From Phyllobacterium sp. 628 (GTDB taxonomy: Bacteria; Pseudomonadota; Alphaproteobacteria; Rhizobiales; Rhizobiaceae), in NCBI RefSeq assembly GCF_014189505.1, contig NZ_CP050301.1, positions 2,425,501 through 2,489,500 of the forward strand: a stretch of 64,000 nucleotides of DNA, read 5' to 3'. A model generated the notes under the pieces. That model was not told the DNA's origin. It made no database searches and saw nothing but the letters and a program-made list of their open reading frames with translations. Below, one piece after another: positions 49,870-58,728 of this stretch (its first letter is position 1; every line of letters starts with the position of its first letter). A program made the position numbers and the translations under genes.

Positions 49870-51274
49870 TATCCTTTATCGGCTCAAAAGCCATACTTCA
49901 TAAAGGACCACTTTCAAGGGGGCAGGCCACCGGCAGATCAGCGCCCCGTTACATTTTTCTTCAATGGCGGTCCGGGTGAGCCTTCAATCTGGCTTCATCT
50001 TGGTTCATGGGCCCCAAAATATCTGCAAGTCAATGCGCCGAACCTGCCGGATGGGCCTGATATACCTGACAGCTTTCCGCTCGCGGATAATCCGCAAACA
50101 TTGCTTGACCAGACCGATATGGTGTTTGTTGACATTGTTGGCAGCGGCTTTTCAGAAGCCATCAAGCCGCACAAGAACAAGGATTGGTGGAACACCGATT
50201 CCGATGCGAAGATATTCAGTGATTTTATCACAGCCTATATCAACTGCTACAAAAGACAAAGCTCTCCCAAATATCTTTATGGTGAATCCTATAGCGGCAT
50301 CCGCACGCCAATTGTTGCCGATCTTCTGGTGAAGGCTGGGACTAGTCGCTATGAACCAGACCCATCCGGAAAGCCTGCAATCGTCCTCTCAGGGTTTACG
50401 CTCCAATCACCTGCTCTCGACTACAATAGCGGCGGTAACGATCTTCCAACATTTGGCTTGACGGCGGATTACTATGGCAAAGGCGCTGCACGTGGGATCA
50501 TGTCGGAAACAGATTATGCAAATTATCTGCGAGATTTTACAACAAAACAATACAAGCCGGTGGTTGATGATAACTCTACACCCGCATCCGATGAGTTCAA
50601 AATAACGCTCGGTTCCATAACCGGCGTTCCACTTTTGAAAATAGAGAGTTTTCTCAATTCAATGAAGGACGATTTTGTGCGATTCTTTTTTGGCACGGCG
50701 TTCCCTTTCAAAGCTCTTTTCGGGAAAACTTTATATCCGTATTCATCCCATGTTTCTTTCAATGATTATGACCTTCGCATGAGCAAAGGTATAGAACTCA
50801 ATTACAGTATAAACAGCTACGAAAATGCTGGCTTCTATGGCGCCATCAAGCCTTATCTGCTTGAACAGTTCAATTACCAGAATCTGGATGCGACACAGCT
50901 CTATGGAACGGACGTTGCCTTCTATAGCTGGACCCATAATCATAACGGAGATAGAGGCGATACAAGCGTGCCCGATCTTGTGGAAGCCCTGACGCTGTCG
51001 CCGGAACTGCGCGTTATGGTGGTGCATGGGTATCATGATGACATATGCACGTTTTTTCAGTCGGAAATTGATCTGGCCGACGGTGGTGCACTGCCGCTAT
51101 TCGCAAATAGAATTTCGGTCAAAGATTATGATGGCGGGCATATGTCTTACACGGATACCAAGTCACATATTGCAATGAGCTTGGACCTTCACGACTTCTA
51201 TCAGGGTCCCAAAGCGACAGCGTCTTTGACAACACCATCTGCCGCAGTGCGCTAAACCTGAGGGAAACACTATT

Positions 51275-51733
51275 ATGGAACGCAAACTTTTGACTATTGG
51301 ATTACTTTCCTTTCCCTTGATGTTGGGCTTGGGTTTTAATGTGGCTCAAGCTGCCACGCTTTCATCGTCTGCCTGGCGGGCAGCTTTGCCCGAACGCGCG
51401 GCGATCATCCGGGTGGGAGAGCGGTTCGAACGCCGGCCACTCCACAAAGGCGTGCAACCTGAACCACGCTCTCCCGAAGTCGCTAAGAACGCCATTGTGA
51501 CAAACCTGCAAACGGAGTTCGAAAAAGCAACTGGCTCGTCAGACCATATCTTGACCAAACAAGCGGCAGCAGACAGCGGCTGGGGATGGGCTGCCGATCA
51601 TTTTGACGCGATCGACAGCCAGAAGAGGGGGGCGGTCAGCCTCGACGATGTGCTCAACTATGTCAGCCGCACTGCCCGAATAGCACTGCCGCGCCCGGCA
51701 GCTTCGATAAAGGCCATACAGATCGTTCATTAG
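51275..51733 (+). CDS. Small exported protein with an EF-hand-like loop
   Basis: A 152-residue protein with a signal peptide (MERKLLTIGLLSFPLMLGLG, FNVAQA). Residues about 108-132 read DHFDAIDSQKRGAVSLDDVL, close to an EF-hand: D at position 1, G at 6, V at 8, S at 9 and D at 12, but Q and R replace the usual acidic residues at 3 and 5, so calcium binding may be weak. GAGGGAAA precedes the ATG. It lies 19 bases after the carboxypeptidase gene and was probably in its operon, so the IS insertion may also silence it. Confidence 0.7.
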   Translation: MERKLLTIGLLSFPLMLGLGFNVAQAATLSSSAWRAALPERAAIIRVGERFERRPLHKGVQPEPRSPEVAKNAIVTNLQTEFEKATGSSDHILTKQAAADSGWGWAADHFDAIDSQKRGAVSLDDVLNYVSRTARIALPRPAASIKAIQIVH

Positions 51734-51950
51734 GAAACAGCGTCAACGGATGGAGTAGAATTTACTAAACAGCTCCAGATGATTGATTGAATATTACACC
51801 ATTGGGTGTAACAGCCAGCACCGCACGGCTAGCCTTCCTTTCGATGCAGGGATGCGAGCGCAATGGTCATACTGAAATGACACTATTGCGTTTTACTAGA
51901 TAATAATGCAATCGATGCGTTGTGTGAAACAGCGCATCGAGGCATTCGTC

Positions 51951-52940
51951 ATGTGGGATTTCAGTATTGGCCGTACGCTTGTTATCACGGCGCGGACGTG
52001 GCCATTCATTTTCCTGCGCGTGTTCATCTATACGGCCGTGCCTGCGGCCTTTTGTTTGATCATCGCCTGCGGAGCGGGTGTAGGTTTCGGGATTGGCCAT
52101 ATTTTTATTCTGGCCGATGCAGAGGCTCCGGCCCGTTGCGCCGGAATAGGCGGTCTTATCGGCATGGTTGCCGCCACCGCCTTGATGTATGGTTTGCGTG
52201 AATATGTTCTCTACATCGTCAAGGCCGGTCACATTGCTGTTCTGGTGCATCTGGTTGAAGGCAGACCGGTTCCCGGCGGACAACGCCAGTTGACCTATGC
52301 GCGCAAAGTTGTCGTCGAACGCTTTGTCGAAGCCAACGTTTTCTTTGTTCTGGATCAGCTCATCAAAGGAACTCTCGACTCGATAAGTGCCGTCACGTCA
52401 GGGTTGGCGGCGCTTATACCGCTTCCGGGGCTGACAGCAGCGGTTGGCCTGCTCAACCATTTCATCCGCGCCTCTGTCACTTATGTGGATGAAATCATCC
52501 TTGGCTATAACATCCGCATGGCGGATGTTTCGCCGTTTCAGAACGGTTTGCGCGGTATTGTGCTTTACGCGCAAAACAGCAAGATCATGGTGAAAAACGC
52601 GATCTGGCTTTCGGTGATCGTGTGGGTGCTAACCATTATTGTGTTCATCAGTCTGCTGGCGCCGGCCGCAGCATTGATCTTCTGGATTCCGGGCCCAAGC
52701 TCCGGCTATGCTTTTTTCTTCGCCATTGGCTTATCTCTGGCACTGAAGATGGCTTTGCTCGAGCCTTTCGCCATTGCCGCGCTGATGGGCGTCTATTTCA
52801 AAGCTATTGAAGGACAGGCACTTGATCCCGCATGGGAAGAGCGCCTGAACGAGACATCCGAGGCCTTTCGTGATCTGAAAGACAAGGCGCTGGAGGGGCT
52901 TGCCGATATTGCGCGCGCCAACACGCCGCGCGCAGCATAA
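51951..52940 (+). CDS. Polytopic membrane protein of unknown function
   Basis: A 329-residue inner-membrane protein with about six hydrophobic segments: residues about 15-45 (FIFLRVFIYTAVPAAFCLII), 65-85, 135-165 (glycine/proline-rich ALIPLPGLTAAVGLLNHF), 215-245 (WLSVIVWVLTIIVFISLLAP) and 250-280. The C-terminus is a charged tail (EERLNETSEAFRDLKDKALE). No family is recognised. GAGG lies eight bases before ATG 51951; an in-frame ATG at 51906 is less well placed. A small hairpin (CGATGCG/CGCATCG) sits just upstream of the ribosome binding site. Confidence 0.7.
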   Translation: MWDFSIGRTLVITARTWPFIFLRVFIYTAVPAAFCLIIACGAGVGFGIGHIFILADAEAPARCAGIGGLIGMVAATALMYGLREYVLYIVKAGHIAVLVHLVEGRPVPGGQRQLTYARKVVVERFVEANVFFVLDQLIKGTLDSISAVTSGLAALIPLPGLTAAVGLLNHFIRASVTYVDEIILGYNIRMADVSPFQNGLRGIVLYAQNSKIMVKNAIWLSVIVWVLTIIVFISLLAPAAALIFWIPGPSSGYAFFFAIGLSLALKMALLEPFAIAALMGVYFKAIEGQALDPAWEERLNETSEAFRDLKDKALEGLADIARANTPRAA

Positions 52941-52956
52941 TCCCTTCAGGCCAGCC

Positions 52957-53307
52957 TCATAGAGGACCTTTGAAGACGAAGAATGCGCCGCCGCAGATCA
53001 TGGCAAAGCCAACGAAATGATTGATGGTGATTTTCTCGCCGAGATACATGACAGAGAAACCGGCAAACACCAGCAGCGTGATGACTTCCTGCATCGTCTT
53101 GAGCTGGGCGGCGGAATAAATCTCATGACCATAGCGGTTGGCGGGGACCGCCAGGCAATATTCCGCAAAGGCAATCATCCAACTGACCAGAATGACGAGG
53201 TAAAGCGGCTTGTTCTCGTATTTAAGGTGGCCATACCAGGCGAAAGTCATAAAAACATTGGAGCCCAGCAGCAGCAGGATGGGGCGGATATAATCGAACG
53301 ATGGCAT
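52957..53307 (-). CDS. DMT-superfamily membrane protein (DUF486)
   Basis: A 116-residue membrane protein with four helices. It matches the DUF486 small multidrug-resistance-like family: LLLLGSNVFMTFAWYGHLKY, VILVSWMIAFAEYCLAVPAN, AAQLKTMQEVITLLVFAGFS and INHFVGFAMICGGAFFVFKG. The transported compound, if any, is not known. The start at 53307 (MPSFDYIRP) fits the family; the frame is open 23 codons further but that part is hydrophilic and not conserved. Confidence 0.85.
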   Translation of the reverse strand: MPSFDYIRPILLLLGSNVFMTFAWYGHLKYENKPLYLVILVSWMIAFAEYCLAVPANRYGHEIYSAAQLKTMQEVITLLVFAGFSVMYLGEKITINHFVGFAMICGGAFFVFKGPL

Positions 53308-53422
53308 GAGGCGTCCTTGGCAACGGGTTTGGAAGCAGGTGGATAGGAAGGATGGCAGGAACGGGTTTCCAGCCAAATTGTTCCAGATTGCTCTACGTTA
53401 CTTTTTCAATGGCGAAAAGCCG

Positions 53423-54091
53423 TTATGATGCGAACGTCTGTGCGCTCGGCTGCGGCGCACGCGTCAATCGCAGCAGCGCGAAAACGCCAGCAGTGAGCAT
53501 TAGCGCAAAACCGGCAAAGCTCATCAGGCTTACCAAGTGGCTGGGAACATCGCGCCAGCGCGGGCTGAGAATATCCGCCGTGTTATACGGATCACCACTA
53601 AACTGGCACATGACAAAGGAACCGCCGCTGCGCACCAGATCCGCATCCAGCTTGGAGATCAGGGCGCCCACCGCCTCGGTGTTTTCAGGCATGTCGCGCA
53701 TGTAAACCAGCACGGCTTTTGTAGCAGCGAGATAGGCATGGGAGCATTCGTTGAACGGGCTTTCTTCATCCGTGATGCTGCCCGGAACGACACCCCACAG
53801 GCAGTAGCTGTATTGAATGTTGCTATAGTTGACGAGCCGCCGGAATGTTTCATCGTTGCGGGTCATACGTGCAGCCAGATCGAGGATCGGTTTGCGGTAT
53901 TCGGCAATGATGGCCATTTCGCCATGGGAAAGTGCCGGGATGGAAATGCCGGATGTCGGACCTGCCGGGCCACTGCGATGCGCGTCAGCTGGTGAGACAG
54001 AGAGAACCAGCAGACAGACGCACGCCGCCAAAGCAGCGATTAGCCCGTTTTTCACGGAGCACAGATGTATTTGGCTGGAGGCCGGTCTCAT
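53423..54091 (-). CDS. Exported membrane-anchored protein of unknown function
   Basis: A 222-residue protein with an N-terminal hydrophobic segment acting as signal or anchor (GLIAALAACVCLLVLSVSPA, then DAHRSG). The extracytoplasmic part contains four cysteines, including SYCLWG and FNECSHAYLAA. A C-terminal membrane helix follows (SLMSFAGFALMLTAGVFALL). I recognise no domain. ATG 54091 is chosen over a TTG at 54127. It lies just downstream of cbtA on the same strand, but the gap of about 85 bases leaves co-transcription uncertain. Confidence 0.65.
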   Translation of the reverse strand: MRPASSQIHLCSVKNGLIAALAACVCLLVLSVSPADAHRSGPAGPTSGISIPALSHGEMAIIAEYRKPILDLAARMTRNDETFRRLVNYSNIQYSYCLWGVVPGSITDEESPFNECSHAYLAATKAVLVYMRDMPENTEAVGALISKLDADLVRSGGSFVMCQFSGDPYNTADILSPRWRDVPSHLVSLMSFAGFALMLTAGVFALLRLTRAPQPSAQTFAS

Positions 54092-54177
54092 CACAATCCA
54101 ATTATCCGGAGACGGGATATGCTGCAAAAAGCAAACCCGAACGCTGTATGACAGCGTTCGGGCAATTCGGAAATGGC

Positions 54178-54918
54178 CTAGCGTGCAGTCTGCAGGCGGT
54201 AGCGTGGCTGCTGTTTTACCATCAGCCGTTCAGCCAATGCACCGAAGAGCAGGCCAAGCGTTGCCCAGACAATCGCGTGGATCCCAAGCGAAGCAATGCG
54301 GAAGTTCCACAAAACGTTCGGTGAGAACTGTTCAGGAACTTCGTTGATAGCAGGCAGGAGGTACTGCACCAGTGTGATAAAGACGACGAACGCTGCACCG
54401 GCAATGAGCGTCGAATTCCACGCCCCGTACCGGGCATGCAGGCGCCGGGCAAAGGCCACAGCAACGGCAAGACTACCCACTGACAAGACCAGCATTACGA
54501 AGAACAGCTCCGTTCGAGCCGTGATCGTATCAGGGTTGCCCACCGCAGGCGGGTTCGCCGGATATTTGATATCAGGCACGAGCACAATCGCAATGAAGCC
54601 GGCCAAGGCCAGCAGAGCAGCGGTACTGCGTGGACCAAACGAACTGACGCGCCCGTAGACAAAGGCAAAGACCAGTGAAAACAGTCCACCGAGAGCGGCG
54701 CTATAAACGACGATGCCGGTGAAAAGGCCAATACCGGCCTGGGTTGCGCGGGTAACGAGTTCGGGTTCGGCCGCTTCATTGGCCGCCTGGCTCATCTTTT
54801 CTTCGAAGGCGATGGCGCTATCAACCTGCGGTTCGCCGAATACCCGGGCAAAACCAAAAGCCAGCAAACCAGCGATCACACCCACGATCATGCCGCGGAT
54901 CAAAAGATCTCTTGTCAT
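54178..54918 (-). CDS. cbtA: Cobalt transporter subunit CbtA
   Basis: Membrane protein of 246 residues with about six segments, of the CbtA family predicted to take up cobalt for cobalamin synthesis. It starts LLIRGMIVGVIAGLLAFGFA, with the conserved GEPQVDSAIAFEE, GIGLFTGIVVYSAALGGLFS and PDIKYPANPPAVGNPDTI. AGGGGATCGATCA precedes the ATG. It follows cbtB after 12 bases and shares its cobalamin riboswitch. Confidence 0.92.
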   Translation of the reverse strand: MTRDLLIRGMIVGVIAGLLAFGFARVFGEPQVDSAIAFEEKMSQAANEAAEPELVTRATQAGIGLFTGIVVYSAALGGLFSLVFAFVYGRVSSFGPRSTAALLALAGFIAIVLVPDIKYPANPPAVGNPDTITARTELFFVMLVLSVGSLAVAVAFARRLHARYGAWNSTLIAGAAFVVFITLVQYLLPAINEVPEQFSPNVLWNFRIASLGIHAIVWATLGLLFGALAERLMVKQQPRYRLQTAR

Positions 54919-54930
54919 TGATCGATCCCC

Positions 54931-55140
54931 TTAATGGCAAGGAAAGCCCAGGAGATGACGGCCGTCATGGACGAATTCATGCACATACATGCCCGAGAAG
55001 AGCGAGGTTGCGCCTTCTTCAGCACCAACGAAGTAAATAGCGAGAAGCAGAATAAGGCCGCCGAAAATGGCCCAAGGCAAAACTTCACCAAGAGGAATTG
55101 GCGTTACACCGGTTCCTGGCGCTAGAGTGATATCGGACAT
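54931..55140 (-). CDS. cbtB: Cobalt transporter subunit CbtB
   Basis: Small 69-residue protein with one membrane helix (ILLLAIYFVGAEEGATSLFS). Its C-terminal metal-binding tail is rich in histidine (YVHEFVHDGRHLLGFPCH), the hallmark of CbtB. GGGAG lies eight bases before the ATG. It is the first gene downstream of a cobalamin riboswitch, so expression should fall when B12 is plentiful. Confidence 0.93.
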   Translation of the reverse strand: MSDITLAPGTGVTPIPLGEVLPWAIFGGLILLLAIYFVGAEEGATSLFSGMYVHEFVHDGRHLLGFPCH

Positions 55141-55189
55141 GAAACTTTCTCCCAGAATGACGCGTTCGATGACGGAATTAAAGTAATTG

Positions 55190-55300
55190 CAGTATGGGTC
55201 TGACTTTCAACCAGCGCAGAAAATGCTGATCAATCACAGTGGCGCGACCGCACCGGAATTTCACCGGCTTCCAAACCCGCAACACCAAGGTTATATCTGT
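55190..55300 (-). promoter_or_regulatory. Cobalamin riboswitch upstream of cbtBA
   Basis: Read on the minus strand, the leader has AAGCCGGTGAAATTCCGGTG followed by CGGTCGCGCCACTGTGA (55234-55270), the B12-box core. The 3' element GAAAGTCAGACCC (55196-55208) and an upstream TTGGTGTTGCGGG arm are also present. These are the conserved parts of the AdoCbl riboswitch, 50-160 bases before the cbtB ATG, so regulation of cobalt uptake by B12 is expected. Confidence 0.92.
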
Positions 55301-55318
55301 GCGTGCCGCTGACTGTCA

Positions 55319-55949
55319 ATGAACGGGCAAGTTGCTATTTCCGTGTTTTCTCAAGGGTTTTCGAGGCATATTTTGGCTAAAGCGACACGTTTGACCCTTG
55401 TTTGCCATGGCACCACGTCAGCAACACGATCCGGCGCGTTTCCGCTGGATGAAGCGCTCGAACCCGGGGAATTTCAGCGTGTGCAGAATATTGCCGGTCA
55501 ATTGCGCCGTGCACACCGGGTTTTCAGGGGCCCGGAATTGCGAACACAGCAAACGGTTGAAACGCTTGCACTTGAGGCAAGCGTCGAAATGATGCTTGCA
55601 GATATTGATTACGGGCGATGGGCGGGAAGGGGTTTTGCCGATATTCACGCGGATGAAGTGGAAAATATTGCCATTTGGCTCAGTGATCCCGATCTCGGCT
55701 CCGCATGGCGGCGAATCCCTGACCACATTTCTTGCACGCATTGCTGACTGGATGTCCGCCCATGGGGATGATGGCGGTCATACGATCATCGTTACTCACG
55801 CCTCTGTGGTTCGGGCAGCCATAGTGCATGCGCTGCAAGCGCCTGCCGCCGCATTCTGGCGGGTGGATATCGAGCCGTTGAGCGTGACACATATGGGCAG
55901 CGATGGCAGACGATGGATGTTGCGGGCCTGCGCCAATTCGCCGCCATAA
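55319..55949 (+). pseudogene. Histidine phosphatase family protein, frameshifted
   Basis: Phosphoglycerate-mutase-like phosphatase. The N-terminal half reads RLTLVCHGTTSATRSGAFPL, where the usual RHG becomes CHG as in some cobalamin-linked relatives, then GPELRTQQTVETL. The C-terminal half has the family's APHGGESLTTFL and IIVTHASVVRAAIVHAL, but in another frame. At about 55690 the sequence CCCGATCTCGGC reads PDLG; removing one base gives DPDSAPHGGES. The first frame then ends at 55747 and the second at 55949. It is divergent from cbtB and its riboswitch, so a role in cobalamin metabolism is plausible. A TTG near 55373 (MAKATRLTLV) is an alternative start. Confidence 0.82.
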
Positions 55950-56047
55950 AATGAGGCGCGCCCGACATGATCCGGACCATACTCCAACTTAGCGTCGCGC
56001 CTGTATTGCGCTTTAAACAACATTGCCATCATTCAGAAGGAATTTTC

Positions 56048-56419
56048 ATGTCGCAGCTCGCCCGTATTTTTGCTGTTGCAGCCATTGTCAGCACCGGACT
56101 GGCAGGCGAGGCTTTGGCCCACGCCCACCTGAAATCGGCCACTCCGGCCGAAAATGCCACGGTTACAGCCTCACCGAACGAGATCGATCTGACATTTTCA
56201 GAAGGTATCAATCTTAAATTCTCCGGCGCCACTGTATCGAGCTCGGATAAGACGGCTGTCTCAATCGGGTTGGCCAAGCTTGCCGCCGGCGATGACATGA
56301 CTTTGGTGGTTCCCGTCACCAAGCCATTGTCAGCGGGCAAATACACCGTCGATTGGCACGCACTTTCGACCGATGGGCATAAAAGCAAAGGCAGCTACAG
56401 CTTTACTGTAAAACCCTGA
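56048..56419 (+). CDS. copC: CopC-domain copper-binding protein
   Basis: Periplasmic protein of 123 residues. A signal peptide (ARIFAVAAIVSTGLAGEALA) is cut just before HAHLKSATPAENATV, placing the copper-ligand histidine at the mature N-terminus as in CopC. The beta-barrel continues to WHALSTDGHKSKGSYSFTV, which carries the second histidine site. AAGGA before ATG 56048 sets the start. The stop overlaps the copD ATG (TGATG), a normal copC-copD pair. Confidence 0.93.
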   Translation: MSQLARIFAVAAIVSTGLAGEALAHAHLKSATPAENATVTASPNEIDLTFSEGINLKFSGATVSSSDKTAVSIGLAKLAAGDDMTLVVPVTKPLSAGKYTVDWHALSTDGHKSKGSYSFTVKP

Positions 56420-57303
56420 TGAATCCCGAAGCCGCGCTCATTCTTTGCAGGTTCGTGCACAATGTGTCTGCGCTGTTCCTGTGGGGCGCGTTCGCGTATG
56501 TGACATTGCTTGTTCCCGAAGACCTCGCTTTCGATATCGGCCAGCGTCTGCAAATCAGCCGGAATATCGCTATCATTACGGCTGTTCTGACGACGGCGCT
56601 GGCTTTGCCGCTGCAGGCCGGGTTGATTGGGGACGGGTGGATCGATGCAGTCGATATCACAACGATCCGCGCCGTCCTGTTGGAAACCAGTGTCGGTCAC
56701 GGTTGGCTGATACAAGCCATTGCCGCACTTCTGCTATTGCCGGCACTGCTCCTGCCACTACGCAAGGCGCATAAAGTGACCGTCGCAGCATCAGGTTTGC
56801 TGCTGGCGGGGCTGGCTTTTACCGGACATGCGACCATGCAGGAGGGCTGGACCGGGTTTGCTCATCGTATCAACGATATCGTCCATGTGCTTTCCGGTGG
56901 CGCATGGCTTGGAGCACTCGTTCCGGTCATGCTGGTTCTGCGCAATTTGCGCCAGCCCGAATTGCGCGATGAAGCGCAGAGCGCATTGATGCGGTTTTCT
57001 AGGGCTGGCCATATCGCCGTGGCGCTGGTGATCGCCTCCGGTCTTATCAATACATTTCTTGTTCTCGGACGTTTTCCAACAGACTGGTCATCGTCATATC
57101 AGGCGCTGCTTGCGCTGAAAATTATTCTGGTGGCCATTCTGGTGGGGCTTGCGATCATCAATCGCTATGTTTTTGTTCCCCGTATGCGCATCCACGAAAG
57201 CAGTTCTGTCCGGGCTATTGCCTATGGAACGATAGCGGAAATCGCGCTCGGTTTCGTCGTCATCGGCCTCGTTGCATGGTTTGGTATGCTCGAACCTGTC
57301 TGA
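56419..57303 (+). CDS. copD: CopD-family copper transport membrane protein
   Basis: A 294-residue inner-membrane protein with about eight helices. CopD features include the N-terminal RFVHNVSALFLWGAFAYV with its histidine and the central NDIVHVLSGGAWLGALVPVM. C-terminal sequence is LALKIILVAILVGLAIINRY. Together with CopC it is thought to move copper into the cytoplasm. It is translationally coupled to copC. Confidence 0.92.
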   Translation: MNPEAALILCRFVHNVSALFLWGAFAYVTLLVPEDLAFDIGQRLQISRNIAIITAVLTTALALPLQAGLIGDGWIDAVDITTIRAVLLETSVGHGWLIQAIAALLLLPALLLPLRKAHKVTVAASGLLLAGLAFTGHATMQEGWTGFAHRINDIVHVLSGGAWLGALVPVMLVLRNLRQPELRDEAQSALMRFSRAGHIAVALVIASGLINTFLVLGRFPTDWSSSYQALLALKIILVAILVGLAIINRYVFVPRMRIHESSSVRAIAYGTIAEIALGFVVIGLVAWFGMLEPV

Positions 57304-57719
57304 TAGTCTCGCCAGGGTACAGGTGAAATTGGTGCTGGTGTCACATTTGGCTGTCCCAAATCATCTTCGGCGCAGACATTCAACGGCGGCTTGCTTCTGC
57401 TCGATTCGACAGCCCAGCGTTTGTTGGCAGACTACCGGTGCCGCGCCTTCCCACCCAAAACGCAATCATGTTCTAGAATGGTCCGGAGAACCGGAATCCA
57501 GTGCCCGTATTGGCCGCTGTTTTAACCGTGCTTTCGTTTCCGCCATTGCGCCGATGCCCTATGCTCCGGATCATCGCAAGTGGATTGCCAACGAAAAGTA
57601 TAGCCGCCATGACCATTCGATCTCAAGAAAAGCCTGAAGGCGGCACGGCGGCGCTCCATTACCCGCAATTGGCGCTCGCGAGCAGAGTCAGGCATTCAAA
57701 GAAATCATCGAAGCGCACA
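57304..57719. other. Intergenic region between copD and a small coiled-coil gene
   Basis: About 400 bases. Short frames are open across it on both strands, but none has a ribosome binding site or a recognisable product. It may contain remnants of a lost gene. No repeat or regulatory motif was found. Confidence 0.4.
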
Positions 57720-57995
57720 ATGAGCCAATATTTCAAGATCTTGTCGGATGTTGATGCCGCCAGAAATGAAGTTGAGAAGGCAAGACGCGCCGCCGATGAC
57801 AGTCTCAATCGGGCCAAGTCTGCGCCGAAGCCGCACGAAATCACCAACCCGGCCTTTGTTGCGCTGTTCGAAGCGCATCAGCGGGACCGGGAAGTGCTGT
57901 TTGCTGCGATGCGGACATTCGATCGCGCACAGGAATCCTTGCAGTCGGTCGAGCAAAACACCATTTCAGTCGAGGATCACGGGGACCACAGCTAG
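57720..57995 (+). CDS. Small hypothetical coiled-coil protein
   Basis: A 91-residue hydrophilic protein, predicted largely helical: VDAARNEVEKARRAADDSLN, then VALFEAHQRDREVLFAAMRT and FDRAQESLQSVEQN. It has neither signal peptide nor membrane segment. The start at the ATG of MSQYFKILSD is chosen because the upstream continuation of the frame (open from 57501) looks non-coding. No family is recognised. It is convergent with the methyltransferase gene at 58006. Confidence 0.55.
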   Translation: MSQYFKILSDVDAARNEVEKARRAADDSLNRAKSAPKPHEITNPAFVALFEAHQRDREVLFAAMRTFDRAQESLQSVEQNTISVEDHGDHS

Positions 57996-58005
57996 AACGG
58001 GCATT

Positions 58006-58728
58006 TCAAAACGATAGCTGTTTTCGCCAGGCAAACCACGCTCCCCAGAACAGACTTGTAAAAAAGCATTCCGGCCGCTCAAAACCCGCACCATCAAGCA
58101 ATTTGAAAACCGCATCTTCGGAATGCGGCGGATCGGCGCCCTGCAGAATTTTGCCGATCTTCGCTTTGACTTCCTCGCTCTTCCCACCGTGCATTCGCCA
58201 GCGCTCCCCCCAAGCGGTGAGCAGCAGTGGCTTACTGGCGTAGGCATAACGATTTCCGGCGAGAATAAGCGGACCACCTGGCGTGACGCGGTTTGCAATG
58301 GCCTTCAGGATGGCGCTTTTCGCCTCGTCACCCGGCAAATGATGCAGGACCCCAAGCATCATGGCGCCGTCGAAGGCCGCATCTTCTGCCAGCTTATCAA
58401 GTGTGCCCAGATTCAGTTCAACCCGGTCGCTGAGTCCCTGCGCCTTGAGACGCTCAGTGGCAAGTGCAAGCATCGGTTCCGAAGGATCGACCCCAACGAA
58501 TGTCCATGTTGGTTCGATCCGGGAAACCGCAATTACTTCCTGTGCCGTGCCGCCGACACCCACAACCAGAATACGCCGATCTCCGCCAGTACCGAGTGCC
58601 GCAGCCAGGATACAGGCCGCAAGCTCATGGCAAGCCTCATAGCCAGCCAAAGCGATACGGCTCTGAGTTTCGTATTCGGCAGCTCGTGAACTATCGAATT
58701 TTTTGGCGGCTTGATCTGTTTGAGACAT
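58006..58728 (-). CDS. Class I SAM-dependent methyltransferase
   Basis: A 240-residue methyltransferase with a Rossmann core: motif I LVVGVGGTAQEVIAVS (near residues 53-68), acidic motif II FVGVDPSEPMLALATERL, DGAMMLGVLHHLPGDEAKSA and post-motif RVTPGGPLILAGNRYAY. It resembles enzymes acting on small molecules, such as the UbiE/trans-aconitate types, but the substrate cannot be named. It has no obvious operon partner. Confidence 0.82.
   Translation of the reverse strand: MSQTDQAAKKFDSSRAAEYETQSRIALAGYEACHELAACILAAALGTGGDRRILVVGVGGTAQEVIAVSRIEPTWTFVGVDPSEPMLALATERLKAQGLSDRVELNLGTLDKLAEDAAFDGAMMLGVLHHLPGDEAKSAILKAIANRVTPGGPLILAGNRYAYASKPLLLTAWGERWRMHGGKSEEVKAKIGKILQGADPPHSEDAVFKLLDGAGFERPECFFTSLFWGAWFAWRKQLSF

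Larger units (their letters stand above)
48670..49929 (-). mobile_element. Complete IS3-family insertion sequence (IS407-like), 1260 bp
   Basis: The ends are 12-bp perfect inverted repeats, TGGCCTGCCCCC at 48670-48681 and its complement at 49918-49929. They are flanked by a 4-bp direct duplication CCGG (48666-48669 and 49930-49933). It encodes OrfA and OrfB on the minus strand in the usual IS3 arrangement. A 4-bp duplication and these ORF types fit the IS407 group. It interrupts the S10 carboxypeptidase gene. Confidence 0.95.
48159..51255 (+). pseudogene. Lipoprotein serine carboxypeptidase (peptidase S10), split by an IS3-family element
   Basis: The 5' part (48159-48669) encodes a lipoprotein signal (LMVLAGC), a proline-rich stretch and the start of the domain (KHQQLSINGQAIDYTAQAGH; EASIFYMSYTREDIP). 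The 3' part (49934-51255) continues ADQRPVTFFFNGGPGEPSIW. It carries the S10 nucleophile motif LYGESYSG, the aspartate region HGYHDDICTFF and histidine in YDGGHMSYTD. Removing the insertion and one CCGG copy joins the halves in frame (DIP then ADQRPVT) as a 610-residue protein. The insertion is therefore recent: the remaining frame is intact. As it stands the 5' frame ends at 48701 inside the element, and no full enzyme is made. S10 relatives cleave C-terminal residues at acid pH. Confidence 0.9.

Noticed and set aside
51794..51811. Hairpin TTACACC/GGTGTAA after the EF-hand-like gene
   Set aside because: The stem is seven base pairs without a T run, so a terminator call is not supported.
57272..57637. 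Open frame overlapping the end of copD
   Set aside because: It starts inside copD, has no conserved sequence and no ribosome binding site; treated as non-coding.
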